A stretch of 40,358 nucleotides of DNA. Source: Phycisphaerae bacterium (GTDB taxonomy: Bacteria; Planctomycetota; Phycisphaerae; Sedimentisphaerales; Anaerohalosphaeraceae). The position numbers and the translations under genes are program-made. This document shows, in pieces, positions 1 through 8,284 of this stretch (within the stretch, counting starts at the first letter, position 1; the number at the start of each line of letters is the position of its first letter). Under the pieces are notes generated by a model that searched no databases, was not told the DNA's origin, and worked only from the letters and a program-made list of their open reading frames with translations. The stretch spans positions 1 through 40,358 of the forward strand of contig JAHDQI010000059.1 of the NCBI GenBank assembly GCA_018433925.1, in the 5' to 3' direction.

Positions 1-1898
1 GCGCGGGACAGAACAAAGGGGCGTTTCTCCGGCCGTGCGTTTTGAATACCCTCGCGTGAGGCCTTGACCATGAGCAAACCATACACGTTGTGATACTGGA
101 TATGCGGTCCCGGCGGCAGGTCCCCGCCGCCTCGATGCCAATTATCCGCCGGCATGGTCCAGTCCCCCTTGAATACGGCCGGCTCGTTCATATCGTTCCA
201 GATTCCGTCTATGCCGACGGCAATGAAATCTTTATACAAATCGGCCCACCAGCGCCGCACGCGGGGCATGGTATAGTCAGGGAAAACACAATCGCCCGGC
301 CAGACCGGACCGACAAAGGGCTTGCCGGAGGCATCGAGAACCCAGACATCCTCTTTCGTACCGCTGTCATAGACAAAATAGCCCGGATCGTATTTGACCC
401 CGGGGTCGATCATCCAGACGCTCTTGAAGCCGAGGGAATGGAGATAATCGTTAGTGGCCTTAGGGTCAGGAAAACGAGTTGAGTCAAAGGTAAAGACCCG
501 AAAACCGTCCATGTAGTCAATATCCATCCAGATGACATCACAGGGAATCTGTTTGGCCCGGAACGTGTCGGCAACTTCTCGCACGCGGGCATCGGGATAG
601 TAGGAATAGCGGCATTGCTGATAGCCCAGCGCCCATCGCGGGGGCATCGGCATCGTCCCGGCCAGTTCGCTCAACTGAATCATGACCTCCTGCGTGCCGT
701 CGCCTTCAAGAATCAGGACGGGAAACGGCGGGGCTTGTTCAGGCACGGAAAAGAGCACCCCCGCCCGCAAGTCCAATTCGGCCTTCCAGGGGGTGTCAAA
801 GATTACGCCAAAGGCCGAGCCGTCCGGCCGCACGCCAAGGACCCACGGATGGGACTGATAGAGCTGGTCCGGCTTTCCATAGCCGTAATTGTCTTTGTTA
901 TACAGGACAATTTTTGTGCCGTTTCGCAGCAGTCGGCCGGTGACCTCGCCGGTGCCGTATAAGTCCACATCCGGCGGCAGCGACAGATAAACATGCTGCT
1001 GTTTATCGGCCCGGAAAAACCGCGGCCTCAGCGGCCATGAATCCGGCACCGGCCCGATGGCCTCCCGCGGCTTTTCGAGCACAAAAGAGGGCAGCGTCTT
1101 AGAATCCTCCGCTACGGCGGGCCAGAACCGAGCGATTGTTTTGCCGATTCTCTCCGCGGTGCCGACGGCCGCAGAAGCGCTTCCGATTCGTTCGATATAT
1201 TCTCCCGGCTGATCATCCGCCGGCGTAACAGAGGCCCAGTCCGGACCGAAAAGAATTTCATCAAATTCCCATGTATTGGACTGGTTGCCCGCCCTCAGAC
1301 GAATCTGGTTAAACGCCAGTTCGTGCTCAAAGTCCGTAAACAGGTGATCGGGCTGGCGGCCTTCGGGTCGCCGGCAGAACGGGTCCAGCCAGATACGGAT
1401 TGTTTCCGGTCCGTCAGAATCAAACTCGATACGCATGACAATCTTATGGACTTCCTGGTCGACAATAACCGGAATTTCGCCGATGGGAATGCCCTGCCCG
1501 TCTGAGGTCCAGAAACTAAAATAATCGGAAGTATAGTCATTGCCCAGGCCGAACACCTCTCGATCCTCCTGATACAGAAAGAGCCCGGCATATTTATTTT
1601 GATTGCTCTCGTCCAGATTGCGCAGGCAAACGCTCAGATACAATATCCGGGTGCCGGCCGCCTCCAGTTTTCCCTGCACATCCAGCGGATAGATCACGCC
1701 TTGGTTATGATCCTGAATACGGATTCGGCCGCCGATTTCGCGATGAAATCGATAATCCAGACTTTCATCCAGAATCGTCACCGCGGGGGACTTATCGGGC
1801 GCAGAGTCCTTTACAAAAGATGCCTGAAAATAGGGCTTCCCGAAAACGGGAGAACCCGCAAGCAGAAGGCTGATCAGAACAATCCATCCGTTTTTCAT
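1..1898 (-). CDS. Secreted GH31 alpha-glucosidase, C-terminus cut by window edge
   Basis: Hydrolyses terminal alpha-linked glucose (or xylose) from oligosaccharides by a retaining mechanism. About 632 residues are visible. The start is ATG at 1898, giving a short hydrophobic signal peptide (residues 1-19). Residues about 40-240 form a jelly-roll-like domain with a 'NQSNTWEFDEILFG' ending, typical of LamG-like folds, and precede the usual GH31 N-domain. The catalytic barrel shows WMDIDYMDGF and then DGIWNDMNEPA, whose Asp (about residue 569) is the expected nucleophile. The RPFVLSR motif lies at the very edge, so the acid/base Asp and the C-terminal domains fall outside the window. The gene begins 18 bases after the GH57 gene ends, on the same strand, so it is probably the last visible gene of the glucan operon. 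Family assignment is firm; substrate (alpha-1,4/1,6-glucan versus xyloside) is inferred from neighbours. Confidence 0.92.
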   Translation of the reverse strand, partial: MKNGWIVLISLLLAGSPVFGKPYFQASFVKDSAPDKSPAVTILDESLDYRFHREIGGRIRIQDHNQGVIYPLDVQGKLEAAGTRILYLSVCLRNLDESNQNKYAGLFLYQEDREVFGLGNDYTSDYFSFWTSDGQGIPIGEIPVIVDQEVHKIVMRIEFDSDGPETIRIWLDPFCRRPEGRQPDHLFTDFEHELAFNQIRLRAGNQSNTWEFDEILFGPDWASVTPADDQPGEYIERIGSASAAVGTAERIGKTIARFWPAVAEDSKTLPSFVLEKPREAIGPVPDSWPLRPRFFRADKQQHVYLSLPPDVDLYGTGEVTGRLLRNGTKIVLYNKDNYGYGKPDQLYQSHPWVLGVRPDGSAFGVIFDTPWKAELDLRAGVLFSVPEQAPPFPVLILEGDGTQEVMIQLSELAGTMPMPPRWALGYQQCRYSYYPDARVREVADTFRAKQIPCDVIWMDIDYMDGFRVFTFDSTRFPDPKATNDYLHSLGFKSVWMIDPGVKYDPGYFVYDSGTKEDVWVLDASGKPFVGPVWPGDCVFPDYTMPRVRRWWADLYKDFIAVGIDGIWNDMNEPAVFKGDWTMPADNWHRGGGDLPPGPHIQYHNVYGLLMVKASREGIQNARPEKRPFVLSR

Positions 1899-1916
1899 AC
1901 AATCCCTTTCGTTTTT

Positions 1917-4586
1917 TTATTGCCTGAGCCAGAACGAAGCAAGCAGAGCCAGATCCTCCAGGTCCAGATCATTGATTCGATTCAGGTCCGCCCCGCCGCA
2001 CCAGTGGTTCGCTTCATTGCAGCCGTCATTCATCCAATGCTCGGCAAAGACCGAAAAATCCTTCATGTCGATCTTCCCGTCAAACGTCAGGTCCCCGTGT
2101 AAAACAAGCTCATATAATTCCGCAGGATCGATCTGTCCGTCTCCGTTGCCGGGGGGAATCTGGAATTGCAGGCGGCCGCCGTCCTGCGTTTCATAGGCCG
2201 CAAACGCCAGGAACACCGACTGCGGCATGGCATCGAATACGGCCTCCCAGTCCATCGTGCCTTCCAGGACATCGCCGCAGACCCGCTGAGAGCCGGCGTA
2301 AAACCAGTCACACCAGCCGTTGGTTGACTCATTGCCCAGGTAGACCCGCCACCGGGCGGCCTGCCCGGTCTTGGCCCACGGCGCGGCGATCATGTCGGCA
2401 CTGCCATCGGTAACAAAAATAAAATGGTCCTCGCTGACGGCCGGATCGCAGGCCACGTACAACTGCCTGGCGTTCCAGCCGGCGTAGAAATCAACGCCGT
2501 TTGCCGAGCCGATCCACTGGGCGCCTTCATCCAGCAGACCGTCCATGACAAAATCGCTGGTCTGCCCGCTGCTTCCGCCGTCGCCGGTGCCCACATAGGT
2601 ATGCAGAATCGGGGACCGTTTGATGTGCCCCTTGTTGTCAACGGCCTCTACATAATAATCCACCAGCACACCGCCCTGGTCCACAATGGCCGACTCCTGC
2701 ACATGGATAGAGTACTGATCGGCAATTTCGAGAGGCATCTCGAAGAAATTGATGTCGGGATTGTTGTAGACATTGCCGGCCGGAAACGTGCGCGGCGTCA
2801 TCGGCAAACTCACCCACGGGCCGACCTCGTCACCGCCGGCAAAGGTTTCATTCTGATTGGAGGCCGGCGGATTGATCCCATCGTGATCGATTCGGTAATT
2901 GAAAGTTACCTCCGCCACGCCGGAGACATCCGCCACAAAGGTCCACACCCAGAAATCGCGGGCATGCTCGACTGCCTGATAGCCCCATAGCGATCCGAAA
3001 CCGACCCCGCCCGGATTATGCGGCAGTTGCTGGGGAATCCAGATCGTCGGCGGCGTCTGGTCCTGCGAGCCGTCGCCGATTACGAGGTTGGCTTTTTCAA
3101 TCGCGTTGTTGCAGGCAAGGGTCGGCTTGACCTCCATATCCAGCGTGGTCCCGTAATACATATAGCCGCTGGTCAGGGCCGGCAGGAAAAAATGCCAGGC
3201 CAGTTCAGCGTTCGTGGCCGAAGAGTCGGGCTTTTGAACCTGCGGGATACTGACCCCGCCGGCAATCTGCTCGGCCGTGAGAACCCGGTTCTGCGCCGCG
3301 GTGATGACGGCCCAGTTGCGCTCATCTTCCGCCCAGCCGCCGGCAATGTCAAATTGTCCGCCTGCATTAAAAAGCGGCCAGTTCCAGTTGATGAAATCCG
3401 GCGATCCGAAATCGCCGTCGGCATTAATCCACGAACCGTCTTCCACATGCACCACATCGTTTTCGTCCACCGGGTGTTCGGCCAGGTACTGAGCGACAAC
3501 CGTCGGGACATACCCGGCCGCAGCGGCCGCGCTGCAAAAGGAAGGCACGCTTTCCATATAATACGAATACCCCCCGCCGTAGGCGTTGTCGCCGTCGTGG
3601 GCCAGCACAATCAGCATCGGATTGCTCGATCCGAATGCCCAGGCAATCTGATCAATATCGCCGGTGCCGTACTGCTGATAGCCGTCAGACCAGCTCATCG
3701 CCTGGGCGACCGGCACGACGGTAATCTTGTGTTCCTGGCCGGTCTGGGGATCCACATATTTGGCCTTGTGCGGCTGATAGGCAAACGGGTAGGCGTTAGT
3801 CGGAGTGCAGCCGCGCTGGATGGTTTTGGAAAACCAGTTGTCCTGCGGCGGATTCTGCATGTCGGCCGGATTGGGCGGATCGCACATCTCACCGCCGGTT
3901 CCCAGCGTCAGGGGAAAGTTTTCGCATGCCCTCGACAGATGATTATTGGGCACAAACACCCACTCAATGCCCTCCTGCACCAGCACCGGAATCATCCGCT
4001 CGGAAAATGAAAGTTCGGCCGGGAAAAAACCGACCGAAAGACCGGGGCCCCATATCTGCGGGTATAATTGCTTGTAAATCTGAATTTCCTTGCGGAGGGC
4101 TTCTTCATCAACCAGCGGACCCAGGACATGATGGTATGAAAAAATCACGATATCCAGTTTTCGATGGCCGCCGGTGGTCAGCCAGTTTCGCGCCTGGCGG
4201 TTGGCGTTTTCCCAGCCGTCATAGTAGCCCAGCGCGCCGGCGGCGGCCAGACTTTCTACATTTTCAACCAGGCAGCCGGAATAGGAGATTTGGGCTCCGC
4301 CATGGGGCTGGGCAATCGCGGCAATCGCATCGCGAATCCGGTACTGATAGGCGGCCACGCGGTCGGCCTTTCCAAAAATCTCCGTCAGGTTATTTTCCGG
4401 ATGCGCCCCGCCAAGCGTGATGCTTTCCCAGGCCTTTTGATAGGTGCGACCGTCCCAGGTGCTCACTTCGGGCCAATAGATCGGCTGCTGCAGATGCCAG
4501 TGATAAGTCGTGTATACTTGTGAAAAAGCAAAGGGTGAAAAGAAAGCCAGAAAAACAAAAAACAGTGTCATCCGGATCTTCTTCAT
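1917..4586 (-). CDS. Secreted GH57-family glycosidase with C-terminal dockerin repeats
   Basis: 889 residues. Signal peptide at about 1-22 (ends AFS), then a GH57-like (beta/alpha)7 domain starting with the HWHLQQP motif (29-35). The FFPAELSF segment holds Glu191, the likely nucleophile, and LAHDGDNAYGGG holds Asp331, the likely acid/base. GH57 enzymes act on alpha-1,4/1,6-glucans (amylase, branching enzyme, amylopullulanase). Residues about 500-690 look like beta-sandwich domains. About 690-820 resembles a carbohydrate-binding or DOMON-like module. The last 60 residues carry two EF-hand-like dockerin segments (GDLTFDGKIDMKDF and GADLNRINDLDLEDL). The ATG directly abuts the TAA of the GH13 gene (no gap), implying translational coupling. 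No cohesin is visible, so the dockerin partner is unknown. The family call is good; the exact reaction is not determinable. Confidence 0.85.
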   Translation of the reverse strand: MKKIRMTLFFVFLAFFSPFAFSQVYTTYHWHLQQPIYWPEVSTWDGRTYQKAWESITLGGAHPENNLTEIFGKADRVAAYQYRIRDAIAAIAQPHGGAQISYSGCLVENVESLAAAGALGYYDGWENANRQARNWLTTGGHRKLDIVIFSYHHVLGPLVDEEALRKEIQIYKQLYPQIWGPGLSVGFFPAELSFSERMIPVLVQEGIEWVFVPNNHLSRACENFPLTLGTGGEMCDPPNPADMQNPPQDNWFSKTIQRGCTPTNAYPFAYQPHKAKYVDPQTGQEHKITVVPVAQAMSWSDGYQQYGTGDIDQIAWAFGSSNPMLIVLAHDGDNAYGGGYSYYMESVPSFCSAAAAAGYVPTVVAQYLAEHPVDENDVVHVEDGSWINADGDFGSPDFINWNWPLFNAGGQFDIAGGWAEDERNWAVITAAQNRVLTAEQIAGGVSIPQVQKPDSSATNAELAWHFFLPALTSGYMYYGTTLDMEVKPTLACNNAIEKANLVIGDGSQDQTPPTIWIPQQLPHNPGGVGFGSLWGYQAVEHARDFWVWTFVADVSGVAEVTFNYRIDHDGINPPASNQNETFAGGDEVGPWVSLPMTPRTFPAGNVYNNPDINFFEMPLEIADQYSIHVQESAIVDQGGVLVDYYVEAVDNKGHIKRSPILHTYVGTGDGGSSGQTSDFVMDGLLDEGAQWIGSANGVDFYAGWNARQLYVACDPAVSEDHFIFVTDGSADMIAAPWAKTGQAARWRVYLGNESTNGWCDWFYAGSQRVCGDVLEGTMDWEAVFDAMPQSVFLAFAAYETQDGGRLQFQIPPGNGDGQIDPAELYELVLHGDLTFDGKIDMKDFSVFAEHWMNDGCNEANHWCGGADLNRINDLDLEDLALLASFWLRQ

Positions 4587-6638
4587 TTACAGTACGCCGT
4601 CCAGCCAACTATCAATAAAGGTTTGCAGGTCGGTTATATCTACCCTGCCGCTGCTGTCGAAATCGGCCCCGCCGCAGGCATCCCACGGGTCGCAGGGCTG
4701 CTGCCACCACGGGGCAAACAGTGCAAAATCATCCAGGTCCACCCCGCCCTGGCCATCCAGGTTCGGAGTGGCACCCTGCGAGAAAATCAACAGGGTATAC
4801 GGTCCCACGCTGACATCGGCATTGTACGGCAGGCCGTCTTTGGCGCCGGAGACGGCATTAACATCGGTTGTGCTCCAATCGCCGAACTCCCCGTCGTACC
4901 CGATCCAGTCGCTGTTAAAGCGAACGCGCCAGCGGCCGGCCCGAGGGAATCCAATATTGTAATTCGTAAAGCCCTCGTACCTGAAATTGGCCACAATGAT
5001 GACATCATCGCCCGGCCCGCCGTTCCACCAGCGGTGGTAAGCGATCACTTTATCGGTATTATTGACGTGAAAAACGCTCACATTTTTAGCCAGCAGGCCT
5101 TTGGTCAGCCCGGCAAAGTTGCGCCGCAGCGCAATCAAATCCGTGTACAATTGTTTGATTCCCGAAAAAGTTGTATCGTTGCTCCAGTCCAGCGGGGTGT
5201 CGTCATGCCAGGCGCCGGTTTCGAGAAATTCCTGCCCCATAAACAGCATCGGAATGCCGGGACTGGTAAAGACCAGGCCGGCCCCGAGCGTAGATCGCTT
5301 TTTGGACCAGTAACTGGTCGGATCACTCTCGTTAATTCGAGAAGGCACACGTTTTTTACCGCTGGCAAGACCTACTTCGTCATGGCTTTCGGTATAGATC
5401 ACCCGCTGGGTGTCCCAGCCATTATACAAATGTATGATTTTATCCCGGACAGCCCACATATTACGATCCTCGTCATAGGCAGGTTGCAGTGTATCATTCA
5501 CTAACGTATGATGAAAGCCCGCATCCCACTGGGAGTCAAACCCGGCCCCGCCGGCGCCTGTGGGCTTTGTGATCCACTCGTTATCTCGCATGTCCTCGGC
5601 GATGGAGATTTTCTGCGGGAACGCCGCATTGATCTCGTCGTTGATCCACTGCATCAGCGACCAGCCCTCCGGAATATCATACGTATTGTAAAATTCATCC
5701 TCCCACTGACGAATATACGCTGTTCCATCCCATCGCAGGCCGTCCATGTTAAATTCAGTCAACCAGTACATCGCGTTATCCCGAATAAAGGAACGGACCT
5801 GTCCGGTTGAAAAATTCAGACGGCTTCCCCAGGGAGTTGAACGTTTTTCATCTTCATAGAAGTAGATGCCACCGGTATCCCAATACGTACTGAAGCCATC
5901 GAACTTCCAGACGGAGTACTGTAAGTCACTGGGGCCCATGTGGTTGTAGACTACATCAAGCAATACGGCAATCCCGCGCTGGTGGCAGGCATCAATGAAA
6001 TTCCGCATGGAATTCGGGCTGCCGTAAGCGCTTTCCGGGGCGAACAGATTGCAGGGATTGTAGCCAAGCGAATACTCACCCGGAAACTCCGCCACCGGCA
6101 TAACCTGTACGGCATTGATGCCGAGCGCCTGAAGATGATCCAGTTTTGACATCGCCAACTGCCACGTGCCCGGAGGGCCGCCGGGGGCATCGTAAAACGT
6201 GCCGATATGCATTTCATAGAGGACCATCTCGTTCCACGGCGGCGGGGTAAACGGCGCCCAGGAATAACTGTTATCGACAATGATTCCGTTACCGACTGAA
6301 CTGACCACGTCCCGCGCCCGCGGATCGATTTTCCAGGGATCGGATGAGCCACCAATCACATACTTGTATTGCTGATATAAGGACGCCCCCGGAACATCCA
6401 CTGACCAGATGCCGTCGCCTTCATAGGCCAGCGGATTGGCGGTGGTGCTCCAGCCGTTGAAACTGCCGGCCACATGGACAGCCGAGGCATTCGGGGCCCA
6501 GACGCGAAAGGTGGTGCCCCCGGGGTAGACAACAGCCCCCATCCCGGGCCGGGAAGAAGGACTCGCGCCCAGGACGGCCGCCGGCAGCAGACAACAGAAA
6601 ACAAGATGGTAAAAGATTATTTTTCTCATCCTGAACAT
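4587..6638 (-). CDS. Secreted GH13 alpha-glucan enzyme (branching-enzyme-like) with CBM48 and dockerin
   Basis: 683 residues. Signal peptide about 1-24, then a CBM48/E-set domain (about 35-125; FRVWAPNASAVHVAGSFNGW), then the GH13 barrel. Its four conserved regions are all present: DVVYNH (228-233), GLRWD with nucleophile Asp304, IAED with acid/base Glu348, and ESHDE with Asp420. The barrel order and SHDE signature resemble 1,4-alpha-glucan branching enzymes and related GH13 members. Cytosolic glycogen branching enzymes have no signal peptide, so a secreted glucan-degrading or transglycosylating role is more likely here. The C-terminus (about 625-683) carries two dockerin-like EF-hand segments (LDGQGGVDLDDFALF; ADFDSSGRVDITDL). 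It starts 4 bases after the SGNH gene's stop and runs straight into the GH57 gene. An alternative start lies three codons downstream (MRKII). Confidence 0.9.
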   Translation of the reverse strand: MFRMRKIIFYHLVFCCLLPAAVLGASPSSRPGMGAVVYPGGTTFRVWAPNASAVHVAGSFNGWSTTANPLAYEGDGIWSVDVPGASLYQQYKYVIGGSSDPWKIDPRARDVVSSVGNGIIVDNSYSWAPFTPPPWNEMVLYEMHIGTFYDAPGGPPGTWQLAMSKLDHLQALGINAVQVMPVAEFPGEYSLGYNPCNLFAPESAYGSPNSMRNFIDACHQRGIAVLLDVVYNHMGPSDLQYSVWKFDGFSTYWDTGGIYFYEDEKRSTPWGSRLNFSTGQVRSFIRDNAMYWLTEFNMDGLRWDGTAYIRQWEDEFYNTYDIPEGWSLMQWINDEINAAFPQKISIAEDMRDNEWITKPTGAGGAGFDSQWDAGFHHTLVNDTLQPAYDEDRNMWAVRDKIIHLYNGWDTQRVIYTESHDEVGLASGKKRVPSRINESDPTSYWSKKRSTLGAGLVFTSPGIPMLFMGQEFLETGAWHDDTPLDWSNDTTFSGIKQLYTDLIALRRNFAGLTKGLLAKNVSVFHVNNTDKVIAYHRWWNGGPGDDVIIVANFRYEGFTNYNIGFPRAGRWRVRFNSDWIGYDGEFGDWSTTDVNAVSGAKDGLPYNADVSVGPYTLLIFSQGATPNLDGQGGVDLDDFALFAPWWQQPCDPWDACGGADFDSSGRVDITDLQTFIDSWLDGVL

Positions 6639-6642
6639 GCCT

Positions 6643-7368
6643 TCAGTTGTCTTTTTTGCTCATGGCCAGGGTATACCGGTCTTTGAGAATCGGGCCCAAC
6701 AGCCGGTTCCAGGCGGCATATCCCTTCTCGCTCAGATGCAGGCGGTCCGAGAGATACAGTTCCGGATCGGGCGTGCCGTCTTCAGTCAACAGCACGGCAT
6801 CCACATCTACATACGTGATATACGATTGAGTCTGGGCATACTTTTTGTAAAGCTTGTTGACCTGCTCCATTTGCGGCCACAGGTGTTTTCGGGAGTCGCT
6901 GCGCTTGACCGACAGGCAGATGATCTCCGTATTCGGCAGGGCCTCATGAATCGTATCGGCCAGTTTTTCAAAATCCCCCGCCACAGACGCAGGAGGGAGT
7001 TTTCCCGAACAGTCATTATCACCGGCATAAACGACCACGACTTTGGGTTTGTATTTCAGGATAAAAGCGTCCGCATAATATATCGAATCAGCCATGATCG
7101 AGCCCCCGTAGCCCCGGTTAATCACCGGCAGGTCCCCAAAACCCTCGGCCGTCGGCCAATAGCGAATACTCGAACTGCCGACAAACACAACCGCATCGGC
7201 CGGGAAAGAGTTCTTGCGATCCCATTGGGCAAAGGTTTCGGCATCCTTACTCCATCGTTTCGGATCGGGATAATGCGACGAACCCTCCTCGGCCGCGATC
7301 GCATTCATACCGAAAACCCCAACCGCCATACAAACAAAACATACCCTCATCAGTGGCTTTCTTTTCAT
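6643..7368 (-). CDS. Secreted SGNH/GDSL-family hydrolase
   Basis: 241 residues with a signal peptide (about 1-26, ends NAIAA). It has the SGNH blocks: VGSSSIRYW with the probable catalytic Ser66 (block I, GDS replaced by GSS), NRGYGG (block II glycine), AGDND with Asn118 (block III), and DRLHLSEKGY with Asp208 and His211 (block V). Such proteins act as acyl- or acetyl-esterases, lipases or phospholipases. Between glycoside hydrolases, removal of ester groups from a polysaccharide is a reasonable but unproven role. Upstream, the gap of about 124 bases to the PEP-CTERM gene contains a strong hairpin, so the three downstream enzyme genes may be expressed partly separately. Family assignment is firm, substrate unknown. 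Confidence 0.88.
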   Translation of the reverse strand: MKRKPLMRVCFVCMAVGVFGMNAIAAEEGSSHYPDPKRWSKDAETFAQWDRKNSFPADAVVFVGSSSIRYWPTAEGFGDLPVINRGYGGSIMADSIYYADAFILKYKPKVVVVYAGDNDCSGKLPPASVAGDFEKLADTIHEALPNTEIICLSVKRSDSRKHLWPQMEQVNKLYKKYAQTQSYITYVDVDAVLLTEDGTPDPELYLSDRLHLSEKGYAAWNRLLGPILKDRYTLAMSKKDN

Positions 7369-7433
7369 GGACAGACTTTCCCTTCTCAGAACAACATTGC
7401 GGTTTGATTCTGTGATACAAGACCCAACACGCC

Positions 7434-7456
7434 CCTCCCGGCGGCAAGCCGGGAGG
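7434..7456. repeat. Intergenic perfect hairpin (9-bp stem)
   Basis: CCTCCCGGC (7434-7442), a 5-base loop, then GCCGGGAGG (7448-7456). It lies between the PEP-CTERM gene and the SGNH gene. Neither strand has a U-tract after the stem, so it is not a classic intrinsic terminator. It may stabilise or process the mRNA, or attenuate readthrough. Confidence 0.6.
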
Positions 7457-7492
7457 AGCTTATTGGTTTCATTCTCCCCTCCGGAGAAAACC

Positions 7493-8176
7493 TTATTTTT
7501 TACGGCGCAGCAGAACCACCGAGCCCAGGCCCAGCAGGGCCATTGTGGCCGGTTCGGGAACCACTTCCGCTTTTATCGTGCCCGCGAAAGCGTCCACGTA
7601 AAAGTTGACCTCTGAAGTCTCAGTAATCTGGAGGTACGTATCGGATGTGCCTACGGACCGCGCATCCCAACTGATCGAATCCCATGAGCCCGTAACAACA
7701 GCTTTCCAATAATAGTCACCGGGATCAAGTGTTTGGCTCAGCATGTAAATCCCGCCGCCGATGGAAGTCATTGCCGTAGCCGGATTGGCATTGTCCCAGC
7801 CCTGAAAACTGCCGGCAATCGTCCAGGCACCCGGATCGGTGCTCAAACCAATTCGATACTGGGTAGGATTCCAGCCGTCCGAAATCACGTTTTCGTTAAA
7901 CGTGACAGTAACCTGGCCTGCCGCATCAGCAAAGAGCCAACTGTTCGGTCCTGGATGACTCCAGTCCCATGTACCATCCGTAACCTTGAATTCATACCGG
8001 GCCCCGGCACCCAGATCGGTAATGGTAGCCGTATAGGTTCCATCCCCATTGTCGGTCATCAACTGGCCATCTGAAGTCCAGCCGTTAAACTCGCCCGCCA
8101 GGTAGTACGCCGCGCCGGCCGGGGCTGCCAGAACCAACACCACCAAAACCATCAATCCACACCATACTTTTTTCAT
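7493..8176 (-). CDS. PEP-CTERM protein with two starch-binding-like modules
   Basis: 227 residues from ATG 8176. That start is preceded by a GGAGAGG Shine-Dalgarno, while upstream in-frame codons have none and would add a charged, non-signal N-terminus. Signal peptide about 1-22. Two beta-sandwich modules follow. The first (about 23-110) begins YYLAGEFNGW and contains KVTDGTWDWSHPGPNSW. The second (about 112-200) begins WTIAGSFQGW. They resemble the X25/SusE-like modules of pullulanases and starch-binding proteins. The C-terminus (205-227) is a textbook PEP-CTERM tag: VPEPATMALLGLGS, hydrophobic stretch, RRKK. PEP-CTERM proteins are sorted by exosortase to the cell surface or exopolysaccharide. 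The N-terminal two modules are clearly paralogous to those of the next upstream gene. The likely role is glucan capture at the surface; binding itself is inferred. Confidence 0.85.
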   Translation of the reverse strand: MKKVWCGLMVLVVLVLAAPAGAAYYLAGEFNGWTSDGQLMTDNGDGTYTATITDLGAGARYEFKVTDGTWDWSHPGPNSWLFADAAGQVTVTFNENVISDGWNPTQYRIGLSTDPGAWTIAGSFQGWDNANPATAMTSIGGGIYMLSQTLDPGDYYWKAVVTGSWDSISWDARSVGTSDTYLQITETSEVNFYVDAFAGTIKAEVVPEPATMALLGLGSVVLLRRKK

Positions 8177-8220
8177 CTTGCCGTCCTCTCCAAAAAATAG
8201 TTTCCGTTTCTGTTTTTTAA

Positions 8221-8254
8221 AGGCCCCCCGCCGCACCGCCGCGGCGGGAAGGCC
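8221..8254 (-). terminator. GC-rich hairpin, possible attenuator/terminator
   Basis: On the minus strand an AGGCC...GGCCT outer stem encloses a CCGCCGC/GCGGCGG stem and is followed by only three U residues before AAAAAA. It sits between the dockerin/LamG gene (ending 8285) and the PEP-CTERM start (8176). The short U-run makes termination leaky at best; it may set the ratio between the two paralogous proteins. Confidence 0.45.
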
Positions 8255-8284
8255 TCTTCTCCCCATCCGGGAAGTTTTCAGTTC

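Noticed and set aside
3018-4010. Long plus-strand open frame (330 codons) opposite the GH57 gene
   Set aside because: It lies fully antisense to a gene with clear catalytic motifs, has no recognisable domain and reads as a basic, Arg-rich artefact of GC-rich codon use.
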